A stretch of 64,000 nt of DNA from Pinibacter aurantiacus (GCF_019130065.1 NZ_JAHSPG010000003.1:620001-684000), one strand, 5' to 3'. Shown: positions 17,082-26,043, counted from the first letter of the stretch. Notes: a model not told the origin generated them from the letters alone. Numbers and translations are program-made.

Positions 17082-17103
17082 GAGACGCATTTTCATGCGT
17101 CTC
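17082..17103 (-). terminator. Short hairpin downstream of the outer-membrane protein gene
   Basis: GAGACGCAT (17082-17090) pairs perfectly with ATGCGTCTC (17095-17103) around a four-base loop, 10 bases after the stop of the 255-residue gene. No T-run is present, so it may be a dispersed palindrome rather than a true terminator. Confidence 0.5.
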
Positions 17104-17113
17104 TACCCATCAC

Positions 17114-17881
17114 TTACAACTTGTAGCTTATCCCCAGGGTAAAAAAGATATTGTACATGCTGAAATCCATTCCGTGAAATGATTTTGGAAACAGGGGCAG
17201 CAATCCCCAGCTAAGGTTGCCGTTTACCGATATCTTACTGTTAATCCGGCGTTCACCTCCGGCCTGTAAGCCAAAATCAAATTTCCTCATTTCGTCGTCA
17301 AAATCAAATGTTGCCGTATCGATCGCTATCTTTTCTCCTACTGCATCGGGCGTGCGGATGTAGCCATCGGTTACTTCGCCGCTAAAGCTTCCATGAAATA
17401 AATAACCGAAGTAAACACCCAGCTGGGTTTTCCAGTTTTTATCAGGATAATAGATCGCATGCAGTGGTAATGTAACATATGCGTTTTTTACAACTGTTTT
17501 ATTGTGCCCCACAAACAGACCTTCAAACTTGCCTGGCTTGTCGCCGTCTTCAATATCCACGATCGTATGCATGTACAGCACTTCACTCTTGGTACCCATT
17601 CCTTTGTAATCAAGTTTAATGGCGCCGCCTATTCCCCAATGTTCATTAAACACATAATCCACTTCATATCCCAGCGAGGGATTAAACTCCGGCCACCACG
17701 CATTGATCTTGCGAATAGTATTGGGCATAGGTGTTGGCGCGGTTCCTCCAAAATTGTACCCCGCCAGTATATATTGTCTGAACGAGGGTTTGAATTCGCT
17801 TTGGTTTTGCTGACCAACAGTCGTCAATGCGCCTGTCAAAACAACCAACAGCAAAAAGTTTTTCATTATGTTTTTTCTCAT
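17114..17881 (-). CDS. Outer-membrane beta-barrel protein paired with PCMD lipoprotein
   Basis: 255 residues with signal peptide (MRKNIMKNFLLLVVLTGALT...GQQ; an ATG five codons in is also possible). The mature part shows alternating strands rich in Gly, Tyr and Phe (LAGYNFGG, GIGGAIKLDYKG, TQLGVYFGYL) and ends in the hydrophobic strand FFTLGISYKL, typical of a small PorT-like outer-membrane barrel. It starts 12 bases after the PCMD gene, so the two form an operon. Function is unknown; small barrels beside PCMD lipoproteins are common in Bacteroidota. Confidence 0.75.
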   Translation of the reverse strand: MRKNIMKNFLLLVVLTGALTTVGQQNQSEFKPSFRQYILAGYNFGGTAPTPMPNTIRKINAWWPEFNPSLGYEVDYVFNEHWGIGGAIKLDYKGMGTKSEVLYMHTIVDIEDGDKPGKFEGLFVGHNKTVVKNAYVTLPLHAIYYPDKNWKTQLGVYFGYLFHGSFSGEVTDGYIRTPDAVGEKIAIDTATFDFDDEMRKFDFGLQAGGERRINSKISVNGNLSWGLLPLFPKSFHGMDFSMYNIFFTLGISYKL

Positions 17882-17893
17882 AATTGTATTGAT

Positions 17894-18994
17894 TTAATTA
17901 ACATCCTCACAAACCACTTCTACATGATCTACTTTTAGTTGACTATTCAGTGCACCGCGATATTCATTTCCTCCTTTGCTGGAAGAAAAAACAACCGTGA
18001 ACAAAAGGTTTTCGTTTTTCCAGTCGATATGATCATCGTAGTATTCAAACGGGATGTTGAAGGCTGTATATCCGGATGCCGGAAGCCCCTGCTTCAGTTC
18101 CGCTCTTGCTATGATCCTGGGGGAATTGCTAACGTTGGTGCCATCCAGCGGATCGCTGCCACGAAACACGATGACATAGATGGCGCAAGTATCCTGTGCT
18201 CCGGAAATCGGCGTGGATGTTATTTTGCCGTTTGTAATTACGAACTGAGAATAAGTAGGACCGGGCGCATACTTGTAGTACCCTGTAAAGCGAACCGGCT
18301 TTTTGGCTTTGGCGAACGGCTGTCCGAATTTGGTTGATTGTAAAGGCTGCGCAATATTTAGCTCAAACGATCCAAGAAAAAGTGAACCAGCTGCCAACGG
18401 AGCGCCCAGGCCAAACAACACAGTGCCAGGCATAGTTGTTATTTGGGCCGCGTATTGCCCTTGGTAGCTGTCAGTTGTTTTCTGCGTAGGATAAGGCGGA
18501 TCGTTTACAATGGTTAAACCTGGATTGCCAGAGCTCCAAATAGGTTCTGTAACACCATTGTTTATTTCAACAGGATGCTCGTATACGCGGTTATCGCTTC
18601 CGGATTGCATCCAGTTTTCAAATTCATATTCAAGGCCCGTTACCGCCACAGCTTTTACTGTGTACTTTTTGTGATTCTGCCCATCCTCTGAGGTTACCGT
18701 ATACTCAACCGGCTGATTGAATACAACAGGAACGCCGGAAGCGGGGGACACACTTGCTCCCTTGGTTGTTGTAATCACAGGCTTGATCGGACTATCTATC
18801 GAGTCGCCTTTTATGTACAGCAAAATGGTTCTGTTGATCTGATCAATGGTTATTTTGTTAACGTCGAGATAGCTGGAATCAATGGTGAAAGTTTCGATAT
18901 CTGCTTCGGGACTTAATGGTGCGCTTTTGATGCAGCCATAACACAAGGCCATGCCAAGGAAACAAATTGAAAGCTGCCTGATGAGTTTTATCAT
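17894..18994 (-). CDS. PCMD-domain lipoprotein
   Basis: 366 residues. The lipobox MALCYGCIKS marks a lipoprotein with Cys at about residue 21. An Ig-like/DUF4493-type N-terminal part (residues 30-120, VTSEDGQNHKKYTVKA) precedes the PCMD region from about 130: YEFENWMQ, then EPIWSSGNPG, then a jelly-roll carbohydrate-binding-like domain to the end. PCMD (putative carbohydrate metabolism domain) proteins sit on the outer membrane and are thought to bind glycans. It is the first gene of a two-gene operon. Confidence 0.8.
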   Translation of the reverse strand: MIKLIRQLSICFLGMALCYGCIKSAPLSPEADIETFTIDSSYLDVNKITIDQINRTILLYIKGDSIDSPIKPVITTTKGASVSPASGVPVVFNQPVEYTVTSEDGQNHKKYTVKAVAVTGLEYEFENWMQSGSDNRVYEHPVEINNGVTEPIWSSGNPGLTIVNDPPYPTQKTTDSYQGQYAAQITTMPGTVLFGLGAPLAAGSLFLGSFELNIAQPLQSTKFGQPFAKAKKPVRFTGYYKYAPGPTYSQFVITNGKITSTPISGAQDTCAIYVIVFRGSDPLDGTNVSNSPRIIARAELKQGLPASGYTAFNIPFEYYDDHIDWKNENLLFTVVFSSSKGGNEYRGALNSQLKVDHVEVVCEDVN

Positions 18995-19177
18995 TGATAG
19001 GTTTTAATAGTGCGTAATGGAAAGTTAGCAAGAATTAAGAGATTATCAGCTCTTTACGCATGTAAATTTAGCAACCGACGAGGGCGAACCAGGCACCTTC
19101 GTCCCGTTAAGCCAGCTATTTAGCCATTAGTAGAAATCCTTTATCTTAGGTGACCGTTATAACTAGCTTTGCCATAT

Positions 19178-20221
19178 ATGCTGAATAAAAGTTCCAAATA
19201 CTACTGGTTCTGCCAGATTGCCGGATGGGGTGTGGTTACCCTTTCGATGATCTTTTTTGCGTACACCTTTGAAAAAGAACTTACCAATCGTTTCTTTTTT
19301 AGATTGTTGCTTCTTTTCTTCTCTGGTATTTTTGCTACGCATTTACTCCGGAACTTTATTCGCAGATCGGGCTGGCTATTGCTTCCTGTAGAAAAGGTTA
19401 TGCCAAGATTGGCGCTTACTGTGGTGGTTACCAGTTTCCTCTTCAGCTTGCTTTACCTGGGTCTTGTGAATTTGTTTAACCTGGTTGACACCACAAAAAA
19501 GATCACTTTTTCTACCCGCCTTCTGGCATCTACCCTCGACAATGGCCTCTTTATCATTCCCTGGGTGATCATCTACTACTTCTATCATTACATTGAAAAA
19601 AGCCGAAAACAGGAAGTGGATACTCTTAAGCTGGAATCGCTGGTAAAGGAACTGGAACTCAAAACCATCAAGTCGCATATCAATCCTCATTTCATTTTCA
19701 ATGCGTTAAACGGTATCAGGGCTTTGATCGACGAAAATCCGGGAAGAGCAAGACAGGCCATTACAGAACTGAGCAACCTCTTGCGCAGCAGTATGAAAAC
19801 GGATAAATCTGAAACGGTGCCTTTTCAAAAAGAACTGGACATTGTGAAAGATTACCTGGCACTGGAGCACATTCGTTTTGAAGATCGCTTGCAGGTAGAA
19901 TATCTAATTAATGACGATACGCTTGATCAACCGGTCCCCCCAATGATGTTGCAAACGTTGGTTGAAAACGCTATCAAACATGGCATCAGCAAGCAAATGA
20001 ATGGTGGCACGGTGAAAATAATTTCAGATTTCAAGGGCTCCAATCACGAAATGATCGTACAAAATTCCGGAAAGCTGGATGGCGAAATTGGCGGCGAAGG
20101 TTTTGGACTGACGAGTACGCAGAACAGGCTTCATCTTCTTTTCGGGAATAAAGCTAACTTTAGCATTAGTGAACTGAACAATAATACGGTGGAAGCGAGG
20201 GTGCTGATACCGATAATATAA
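19178..20221 (+). CDS. LytS-like sensor histidine kinase
   Basis: 347 residues from the ATG at 19178 (MLNKSSKYYWFC); a TTG three codons upstream is less likely. Four transmembrane segments (about 10-30, 40-60, 75-100, 115-140) precede a His_kinase domain with the phospho-acceptor His in SHINPHFIFNALNGI and a C-terminal ATPase domain (ENAIKHG, GFGLTSTQNRL). It phosphorylates the LytTR regulator encoded next. The two genes are separated by a tandem-word hairpin. Confidence 0.9.
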   Translation: MLNKSSKYYWFCQIAGWGVVTLSMIFFAYTFEKELTNRFFFRLLLLFFSGIFATHLLRNFIRRSGWLLLPVEKVMPRLALTVVVTSFLFSLLYLGLVNLFNLVDTTKKITFSTRLLASTLDNGLFIIPWVIIYYFYHYIEKSRKQEVDTLKLESLVKELELKTIKSHINPHFIFNALNGIRALIDENPGRARQAITELSNLLRSSMKTDKSETVPFQKELDIVKDYLALEHIRFEDRLQVEYLINDDTLDQPVPPMMLQTLVENAIKHGISKQMNGGTVKIISDFKGSNHEMIVQNSGKLDGEIGGEGFGLTSTQNRLHLLFGNKANFSISELNNNTVEARVLIPII

Positions 20222-20225
20222 TTGT

Positions 20226-20305
20226 AGTTGAGAGTTGAGAATGGAGAGTTGAGAGTTAAATTTTTCAACCTACCATTCTCCATTCTCAACTCTCAACTCT
20301 CAACT
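20226..20305. repeat. Tandem-word inverted repeat, GAGTTGAGA family, inside a two-component operon
   Basis: Left arm 20226-20257 (repeats of GAGTTGAGA with one ATGGAGA) and right arm 20272-20305 are complementary, with one extra unit on the right. It lies in the 93-base gap between the kinase stop and the regulator ATG, and no stop codon interrupts the regulator's frame through it. Confidence 0.75.
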
Positions 20306-20314
20306 GAAAAAACC

Positions 20315-21046
20315 ATGATCAAAACTGTTTTAATTGACGACGAACGTTTGGCAAGAACGGAACTTAAAAAACTGTTGATTGATTTTCCTGAAATTGAAGT
20401 GGTGGCAGAGGCAGCGAATGCCAATGAGGGATTGGAAAAAATTGAATCGCTGAATCCTGATCTTATTTTCCTTGATATACAAATGCCGGGCAAAACGGGT
20501 TTTGAAATGCTTTCGGAACTTAATCGTGTGCCTTATGTAATTTTTACAACAGCATATGATGAGTACGCGTTGAAAGCATTTGAAGTAAATGCGTTGGACT
20601 ATTTGCTGAAACCAATTGAGCCGAAGCGCCTGGCAGATGCTGTGCAAAAACTGCAAAATGCAGAGGAAAAAGATATGCAGGTGTCCTCTGAAAATGCAAA
20701 CAAGAGTTTGCTTAGCGAGAACGATCAGGTGTTTGTAAAAGATGGAGAGCGCTGCTGGTTTGTGAAACTGAGCGAGATAAGATTGTTTGAAAGCGTGGGC
20801 AACTATGCAAAAGTATATTTTGGCCCCAACAAACCTTTAATATTAAAATCGCTTAATGCTTTGGAAGAAAGGCTTGATGAGAAAGTATTTTTCCGTGCAA
20901 ACAGAAAGCATATTGTAAACCTTCGCATGATCGAAAAGATCGAACCTTACTTTAATGGCGGCCTGTTACTTGAATTAAAAGGTGCCGAAAAAATTGAAGT
21001 AAGCAGAAGACAGACGGTGAAGTTTAAGGAAATGATGAGCTTGTAG
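20315..21046 (+). CDS. LytTR-family response regulator
   Basis: 243 residues from the ATG at 20315 (MIKTVLIDDERLA). The frame extends 29 codons upstream to a TTG, but that part is translated repeat DNA. The receiver domain has the DD pair at residues 8-9, phospho-acceptor Asp54 in LIFLDIQMPG, and a conserved Lys in LLKPIEP. The LytTR DNA-binding domain covers about residues 145-243 (SVGNYAKVYF, RANRKHIVNL). It acts with the adjacent LytS-like kinase. Confidence 0.92.
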   Translation: MIKTVLIDDERLARTELKKLLIDFPEIEVVAEAANANEGLEKIESLNPDLIFLDIQMPGKTGFEMLSELNRVPYVIFTTAYDEYALKAFEVNALDYLLKPIEPKRLADAVQKLQNAEEKDMQVSSENANKSLLSENDQVFVKDGERCWFVKLSEIRLFESVGNYAKVYFGPNKPLILKSLNALEERLDEKVFFRANRKHIVNLRMIEKIEPYFNGGLLLELKGAEKIEVSRRQTVKFKEMMSL

Positions 21047-21047
21047 G

Positions 21048-21186
21048 AAAATTAATAATTAATAATTAGTAATTAATAGGGTTGCATTCTTCATTGAATG
21101 CAACCCTATTATGTTTTGAACAGAGGCCCAGTCATTTCTCTTAGTAAGCTGCACCTATTAATTCTTAATTATTAATTATTAATTCC
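21048..21186. repeat. AATTAATA-family inverted repeat with an inner hairpin between convergent regulators
   Basis: Arms 21048-21080 and 21155-21186 are made of TTAATAA / AATTATT words. Inside lies a separate perfect hairpin, GGGTTGCATTC at 21079 pairing with GAATGCAACCC ending at 21106. The element fills the convergent gap between the two response-regulator genes and probably stops both transcripts. Confidence 0.7.
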
Positions 21187-21864
21187 TCACAAAAGTTCCT
21201 CTTCACTGATCAAACTATTCTTCAACGCATACACCACTACTCCGGCGGTGTTTTTTACGTTCATTTTTTCAAGAATTTTTATGCGATAGCCTTCGACAGT
21301 TCTTTTGCTGAGAAAGAGTTGTTCGCCTATTTCCTGCGCGGTAAGTTGTTTGCAAATGAGTTTGATAATTTCTTTTTCGCGGTCGGTGAAGGCAGGAAGT
21401 TGTTGCTTTTTATGCGGATTGAATTTGCTCTTTACAATTAAGCTCGCAAGCCTTGCGGAGGTATGACGACAATAGAAAACTTTGTCGTTATAGACTTCTG
21501 TTATGGCATCGAGAATTTCCTGTTTGTCTGCATTCTTAAGTAGATAGCCTTTGGCGCCGGCTTCCAGCATGTCTACGATGAGGCTTTCTTCATCAAACAT
21601 GGAAAGCGCGATGATCTTGGCAGCGGGATATAATTTAAGGATTTCCTGAGTGGCTGCGATGCCGTCCAGTCGCGGCATTTTGATGTCGGTGAGAATCACA
21701 TCAGGTTCGTATTTTTTCACAATGTCCACCAGTTCATTTCCATCTTCAGCCTGTGCGGCAAGCTCTATATGGGGCTGCTTGGCTAGCATCAGTGCTAAAC
21801 CGTCTCTAAAAATCTCATGATCGTCTGCAATTACTAATTTAATCTGGTCGTGGTTCTGGGACAT
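21187..21864 (-). CDS. NarL/LuxR-family response regulator
   Basis: 225 residues. The receiver domain has DD at 14-15, phospho-acceptor Asp60 in VILTDIKMPRLDG, and Lys in GYLLKNADK. The LuxR-type HTH covers about residues 157-215 (FTDREKEIIKLICKQLTAQEI, LFLSKRTVEGYRIKIL). Its ATG overlaps the kinase TAA by one base (TAATG), so it is translationally coupled to the kinase gene upstream. Confidence 0.93.
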   Translation of the reverse strand: MSQNHDQIKLVIADDHEIFRDGLALMLAKQPHIELAAQAEDGNELVDIVKKYEPDVILTDIKMPRLDGIAATQEILKLYPAAKIIALSMFDEESLIVDMLEAGAKGYLLKNADKQEILDAITEVYNDKVFYCRHTSARLASLIVKSKFNPHKKQQLPAFTDREKEIIKLICKQLTAQEIGEQLFLSKRTVEGYRIKILEKMNVKNTAGVVVYALKNSLISEEELL

Positions 21865-22604
21865 TATATCGGTATCTTAATAAAATAACTTGTTCCTTTT
21901 GATGGCCCGGTATCAATAACCAGTTTCGCATTTAAAACATCTGCCCGGCTTTCGATACTTTTTAGTCCCAGCCCCCCGGAAGATTTGTCTTTTTCTTTTA
22001 AAGGATCAAAACCGCAGCCATCATCTTTCGTCAAAATCAAAATATGGTTCTCCTCAGCGCCCAAACCTATTTGCAGGTTTTTGGCCTTGGCATGTTTAAC
22101 GGTGTTGTGTACAATCTCCTGCAACATACGAAATATATGAATAGATTTTTCCGGCGACACATCAAAATGCTGCACAATCTGCAAATGCACCTGCAGTGTC
22201 TTTGTTTCGTTTGCATGCTCCACAAACTCTTTCAGAGCTTCTATCAATCCTTTTCTTTCAAGTGTGTTTGGTAAAAGGTTATAAGAGATTTGCCGCATGC
22301 TTTTGATGATCTCATCAATGTGCTTTCCGGCTTTTGTTATAATGAGCCTGTCGCCTTCTTCAACAACATCTATGCTGTTTATGTTCAGTTTAATGGTTGA
22401 TAAAAGGGGACCAATACCATCGTGGAGATCTGTAGCGATACGCTTCCGTTCGTTTTCCTGCATGGTAATTTCTGCAAAAATCCGTTCTTTTTGCAGTGCT
22501 ACATAACGCCTGTGATACATAACAATTGAGGTAACGAAAAACAATATAATAATGGCTATCAGTATTGCTATCGTTACGATAGTGTATAAATGTTGAGAAT
22601 CCAT
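21864..22604 (-). CDS. NarX/DesK-type sensor histidine kinase without a periplasmic sensor domain
   Basis: 246 residues. One N-terminal membrane segment (about 8-30), then the HisKA_3 motif ERKRIATDLHDGIGPLL with His61, and a C-terminal ATPase domain (TVKHAKAKNLQIG, DDGCGFDP, GGLGLKSIESR). With only a short exposed N-terminus it has no obvious sensor of its own. It starts one base after the stop of a polytopic membrane protein gene, which may supply the sensing function. Confidence 0.9.
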   Translation of the reverse strand: MDSQHLYTIVTIAILIAIIILFFVTSIVMYHRRYVALQKERIFAEITMQENERKRIATDLHDGIGPLLSTIKLNINSIDVVEEGDRLIITKAGKHIDEIIKSMRQISYNLLPNTLERKGLIEALKEFVEHANETKTLQVHLQIVQHFDVSPEKSIHIFRMLQEIVHNTVKHAKAKNLQIGLGAEENHILILTKDDGCGFDPLKEKDKSSGGLGLKSIESRADVLNAKLVIDTGPSKGTSYFIKIPI

Positions 22605-22605
22605 G

Positions 22606-23295
22606 TCAACCCCTTTCCATATTGTTCAGCTTTTCCAAAGTGAAGGGAAGTTTTGTTTCCTCCGGGATCAGAAAAACTGCTATTGCATATAAAATGTTCA
22701 CCAAGAAATTCAAGTTCCCGAAAAATAGGATGATCAGGTTACTTGTTTCGAAATTATCATCAAGATAAGGGTTTACATACAATGCACCTTCGTATAATAT
22801 CTGGTAAATATAGAAAATAATGAAGCCAATGCACAGAATGAACCTGCCATTGCGTAGTAGTTTTTTGTCTTCGTGGATAATAATGTAGTTGATTTGATTG
22901 ATGCCAAGAAGCGTTACGGCAAAAGAATAGCTGATCACAAAAATGCGGCTGTTGCTTGTAATTTGACCGAAGAGTATTTCTTCAATGATCCACATAATTG
23001 CAAACACACCTGTAAATAAATAAAAGGCCTTGTCTTTAGATTTTAAAAATCCCCACACGTGAAACTGATAAAACAAAAACATTGCCTCTACTAAAAGGTA
23101 AAGATTTGACGATACTTCGTTTGTTTTAAAAATATTAATAGAAATGAAGCTGATGATCTCGTTAATGAAACCTATCAGCAATAACAGAATAAAGGGCCTG
23201 TAGCTCTTCTCTATATAAGGAAAGCGTAACAGGCCCGGAATAAGTGGCAGTAAGATCGAATTACTTTGTATAAACAAAAAGAGTGTTCTTCTCAT
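22606..23295 (-). CDS. Polytopic membrane protein of the kinase/regulator operon
   Basis: 229 residues with about seven predicted transmembrane helices (for example PFILLLLIGFINEIISFISI, LYLLVEAMFLFYQF, GRFILCIGFIIFYIY, LIILFFGNLNFLVNILY). No family is recognised. It lies between a lipoprotein gene (13 bases upstream) and the kinase gene (1 base downstream), so all four genes are one operon. A role as membrane sensor or signal-passing partner of the sensor-poor kinase is an inference from context. Confidence 0.75.
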   Translation of the reverse strand: MRRTLFLFIQSNSILLPLIPGLLRFPYIEKSYRPFILLLLIGFINEIISFISINIFKTNEVSSNLYLLVEAMFLFYQFHVWGFLKSKDKAFYLFTGVFAIMWIIEEILFGQITSNSRIFVISYSFAVTLLGINQINYIIIHEDKKLLRNGRFILCIGFIIFYIYQILYEGALYVNPYLDDNFETSNLIILFFGNLNFLVNILYAIAVFLIPEETKLPFTLEKLNNMERG

Positions 23296-23308
23296 GTGTT
23301 TCGAGGTT

Positions 23309-23890
23309 CTATGGTAACAACAACGGACTTGTTAAATCGCAAACTGTAGGACAACGTTGTCCTCTTTCAATTACACCGCCATCATCCAATCCAACGGTTT
23401 GAGCTGAAGCAGTGTTAACGCCAGGCAATTTGATTGCCACTGGAGCCGATTTCGACAAGTTGTTGATGATGTCTTTGCCGTTATTATCATAAGGCGTCAA
23501 TACAAGACAAACTTCGTTATTTTCATTAATGCCATAATACATGCGAATGCCTGCTGCAATACCACCGGTTGCATCTTTTTGATTTAAAAGAAGCGCAATT
23601 ACATCCCTGTTAAAAGATTCTGCAATAGGCAGATCAAGCGAGCATCCGCCACTGGCCGCCGACGATCCTATACTTGCACTTTTCATTGCACCTTGTGACT
23701 GAGTATATTTATCATACACAGTTCTGAATTTGTGTGTGTATGAATTTGCAAGCTTCACGCTAATAATGTGTTTGGTTACATTGCTACGGTCAACGGATAT
23801 TTCCTTTTCCTGCACATCTTTACTACAACCTAAAAATAAAAAAGCAATTGTAAAGAGCGCAAAGACAGAAAAAAAGAACATTTTTTTCAT
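23309..23890 (-). CDS. Lipoprotein heading the kinase/regulator operon
   Basis: 193 residues. The lipobox FLFLGCSKD gives lipidation at about Cys22. The mature part has a Lys/Tyr-rich segment, a Ser/Gly/Ala-rich linker (SASIGSSAASGGCS), a short alpha/beta region and a C-terminal segment with paired Cys (RCPTVCDL). I recognise no family. As the first gene of the operon with the membrane protein, kinase and regulator it could be the extracytoplasmic signal-receiving part. Function is unknown. Confidence 0.65.
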   Translation of the reverse strand: MKKMFFFSVFALFTIAFLFLGCSKDVQEKEISVDRSNVTKHIISVKLANSYTHKFRTVYDKYTQSQGAMKSASIGSSAASGGCSLDLPIAESFNRDVIALLLNQKDATGGIAAGIRMYYGINENNEVCLVLTPYDNNGKDIINNLSKSAPVAIKLPGVNTASAQTVGLDDGGVIERGQRCPTVCDLTSPLLLP

Positions 23891-24186
23891 ACAAAAAAAT
23901 TTAGATAAAAATTAATGGGCGAAATGTAGCACAAGGGCGGATAATATACAGTAGTACTTGTGCCCTGTAATTATGCGTATAACTACGCATAAAAAGGCGT
24001 TCTAACACTGTAGCGTTCAATATCAATTAGATAGAACTTTGTTTACGAGGGGTGCACTAAACCATTGATCATTAAACCTTTCCTAGCAGTTTTTTTGGAT
24101 CCCTTTAAATTCGTCCTGTACTCTAGTTTTCAAGCTCGGCAGACTAACACCATTGAACGTGGGGTGGTAAAACTTTATCTTTTTTC
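23891..24186. other. Intergenic stretch without recognised gene
   Basis: 296 bases between the lipoprotein operon (starting leftwards) and the 3' end of the MauG-like gene. A small inverted repeat (TATGCGTATAACTACGCATAA near 23972) is the only structure seen; no frame or RNA gene is supported. Confidence 0.4.
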
Positions 24187-25233
24187 CTATTGCTGCGGTT
24201 GAGAGAACCGGGTGTCCGCGATGAATGAAGAATCGGACAACGTTTTGAGGAAGTCGATTAGATTATATTTTTCGGCGTAGCCAATCTGAATACCATTTTT
24301 CAATAAGGGATCCAAAGTAGGGCTGTTTATTATGCCCGTTGTGTAATGATCAATCATTTGACCGATAGACAGTATGCGTCCATCGTGAGTGTAGGGTTCG
24401 GTAAGTGCAACATTCCTTAAACTTGGGACCTTGAACTTCATCGAATCTTCACTTTTACCTGTAATGCGCATCCTGCCAACGTCATGGAGAGAAGTATTTA
24501 TTGAAAAACCATCGTTTCTATAACTCAGGTCTGTAAACAAAGGTTCCTGGTGGCAGGCGGCACATTTTAGTTTAAAGCTTTCATAGCCCGCCTGCTCAGA
24601 AACATTAAACTGTGCTTCACCTCTTTTTACCCTATCATATTTTGAATTAGCGGAAACCATCATAGCAACGAATTGTGTGAGCGCCTTCAACATGTTCTGA
24701 CTGGTAACCTGGTCAGAACCGAAGGCTGCTTTAAACATTGAAGGATACGCCGCATCTGCCTGCAGCTTTTTTACTACTGTACCAATATCTTCAGCCATTT
24801 CATTTGGCGCTGTAATAGGTGCAAGCGGCTGCACTTCCAGGTTGTTAATACCACCATCCCACTGAAATTGATCCAGCCAGATCATATTAAAAAGTCCCGG
24901 TGCATTTCTTGTTGTAAACTGGTTATTGAACCCATGACTAAGATCGTGATCGAATGTGGAGAATGCCGCAAACTGCTGGTGACAGGAGGCGCAGGGGAAA
25001 TTGCCATCCTTTGATAATTTCCCATCATAAAACAAACGTCTTCCAAGTTCAAAGCCTTCTTTAGTGATTGGGTTATTGGTAAAATCATATTTGGGTGCGG
25101 GAAACCCTGCGGGAATCTGCACTTGCAAAGGTGTAGTATGCGTACTGCTTTCTCCGGATTTCTTACAACTGATCATCCAGGTAGTGGCAATACCGGCGAA
25201 AATAAAGATTAGTATAACCGCAATCAATCGCAT
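24187..25233 (-). CDS. Di-haem MauG/cytochrome c peroxidase-family enzyme, probable partner of the MbnP-like protein
   Basis: 348 residues; lipobox-like WMISC (Cys23). Two c-type haem motifs, CASCH at residues 81-85 and CAACH at 224-228, and the family signature VPSLRNVALTEPYTHDGR near 270. These are di-haem peroxidase/MauG features. It starts 9 bases after an MbnP-like gene. In methanotrophs the MauG relative MbnH modifies a Trp of MbnP to kynurenine; this adjacency suggests the same chemistry, though plain H2O2 reduction is the alternative. Confidence 0.85.
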   Translation of the reverse strand: MRLIAVILIFIFAGIATTWMISCKKSGESSTHTTPLQVQIPAGFPAPKYDFTNNPITKEGFELGRRLFYDGKLSKDGNFPCASCHQQFAAFSTFDHDLSHGFNNQFTTRNAPGLFNMIWLDQFQWDGGINNLEVQPLAPITAPNEMAEDIGTVVKKLQADAAYPSMFKAAFGSDQVTSQNMLKALTQFVAMMVSANSKYDRVKRGEAQFNVSEQAGYESFKLKCAACHQEPLFTDLSYRNDGFSINTSLHDVGRMRITGKSEDSMKFKVPSLRNVALTEPYTHDGRILSIGQMIDHYTTGIINSPTLDPLLKNGIQIGYAEKYNLIDFLKTLSDSSFIADTRFSQPQQ

Positions 25234-25242
25234 TTAGTATAG

Positions 25243-26031
25243 TTAATTGGTAACGGAAACAACAGTAAACATTTTGGCATAGTTGTCGGCAATGTTTGTT
25301 GCCAGCGTGCCCGGCGTCATACACACGGCGGTATCTGCAATATGAATGTCGTGTGGGTTATAAAACCATTTGTTTGCATCTGCATTAATCGTCACTTTGC
25401 TATCGCCTTGTGATGATATTGCCAGTGTTCTTCCTTCGGGCAATGTAAGATTAACGCTTCTTATGGCACTCTCACCTGTTTTAAACCCGCCGATGTGAAA
25501 CTGAATTCTGTTATCGGGCAAATGTGACAATGGCGATGTGCCTTCCATTTTTGCCATTATATAGCCTGTGTTCCAGGTCCAGAACATCCCTTTGACCGGA
25601 TCCAAATCGCCGGATTGTGCGCCGCTCACATTGTATATACTGTCAACGCCCATGGTAAAATTGATCACATCATAAGTTCCTACGGGTGCCTTTAAAGTGA
25701 TGTTGGAGGACGCAGAATCGCTTGCATCCACGAGATAAAAAGTTTTAGCGCTTACATTGTACACTTTGCCGGAAGTGCTGTTCAGCAGCTGGATATCGCC
25801 AATATAGTATTTGAAAGTTGTGATGGTGTATGATTCTCCAAATGAGTTTTGATAGGTTTGATTGAAAGCCAGATCTGCATTGTCAACTTTTCCTTTGAAG
25901 CTCAGCACGAAATTATAAGTGGGTAGCTGTGTGGAATCTCCGGATGATGCGTCACCGTTTTTCAACTCTGGTTGGCAGCTTGCAAAAAACAATGCAGCGG
26001 TGGCAATGGCAGCACTGATAATAATTTTCAT
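25243..26031 (-). CDS. MbnP-family lipoprotein
   Basis: 262 residues; lipobox FFASC (Cys19). Family features appear in order: LSFKGKVDNADL, ESYTITTFKYYIGDIQL near 66-82, the strongly conserved block SGAQSGDLDPVKGMFWTWNTGY at 136-157 (Trp151, Trp153), and FHIGGFK near 178. MbnP proteins bind copper after oxidation of a conserved Trp by a di-haem partner. The gene is directly followed by such a partner, so the pair probably acts in copper handling or a related redox task at the cell envelope. Confidence 0.82.
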   Translation of the reverse strand: MKIIISAAIATAALFFASCQPELKNGDASSGDSTQLPTYNFVLSFKGKVDNADLAFNQTYQNSFGESYTITTFKYYIGDIQLLNSTSGKVYNVSAKTFYLVDASDSASSNITLKAPVGTYDVINFTMGVDSIYNVSGAQSGDLDPVKGMFWTWNTGYIMAKMEGTSPLSHLPDNRIQFHIGGFKTGESAIRSVNLTLPEGRTLAISSQGDSKVTINADANKWFYNPHDIHIADTAVCMTPGTLATNIADNYAKMFTVVSVTN

Positions 26032-26043
26032 TTCAGGGAATTT

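Noticed and set aside
17082-17103. Part of the tandem-word hairpin families
   Set aside because: It is a short simple palindrome with a four-base loop and no repeated units, so it is kept as a separate hairpin.
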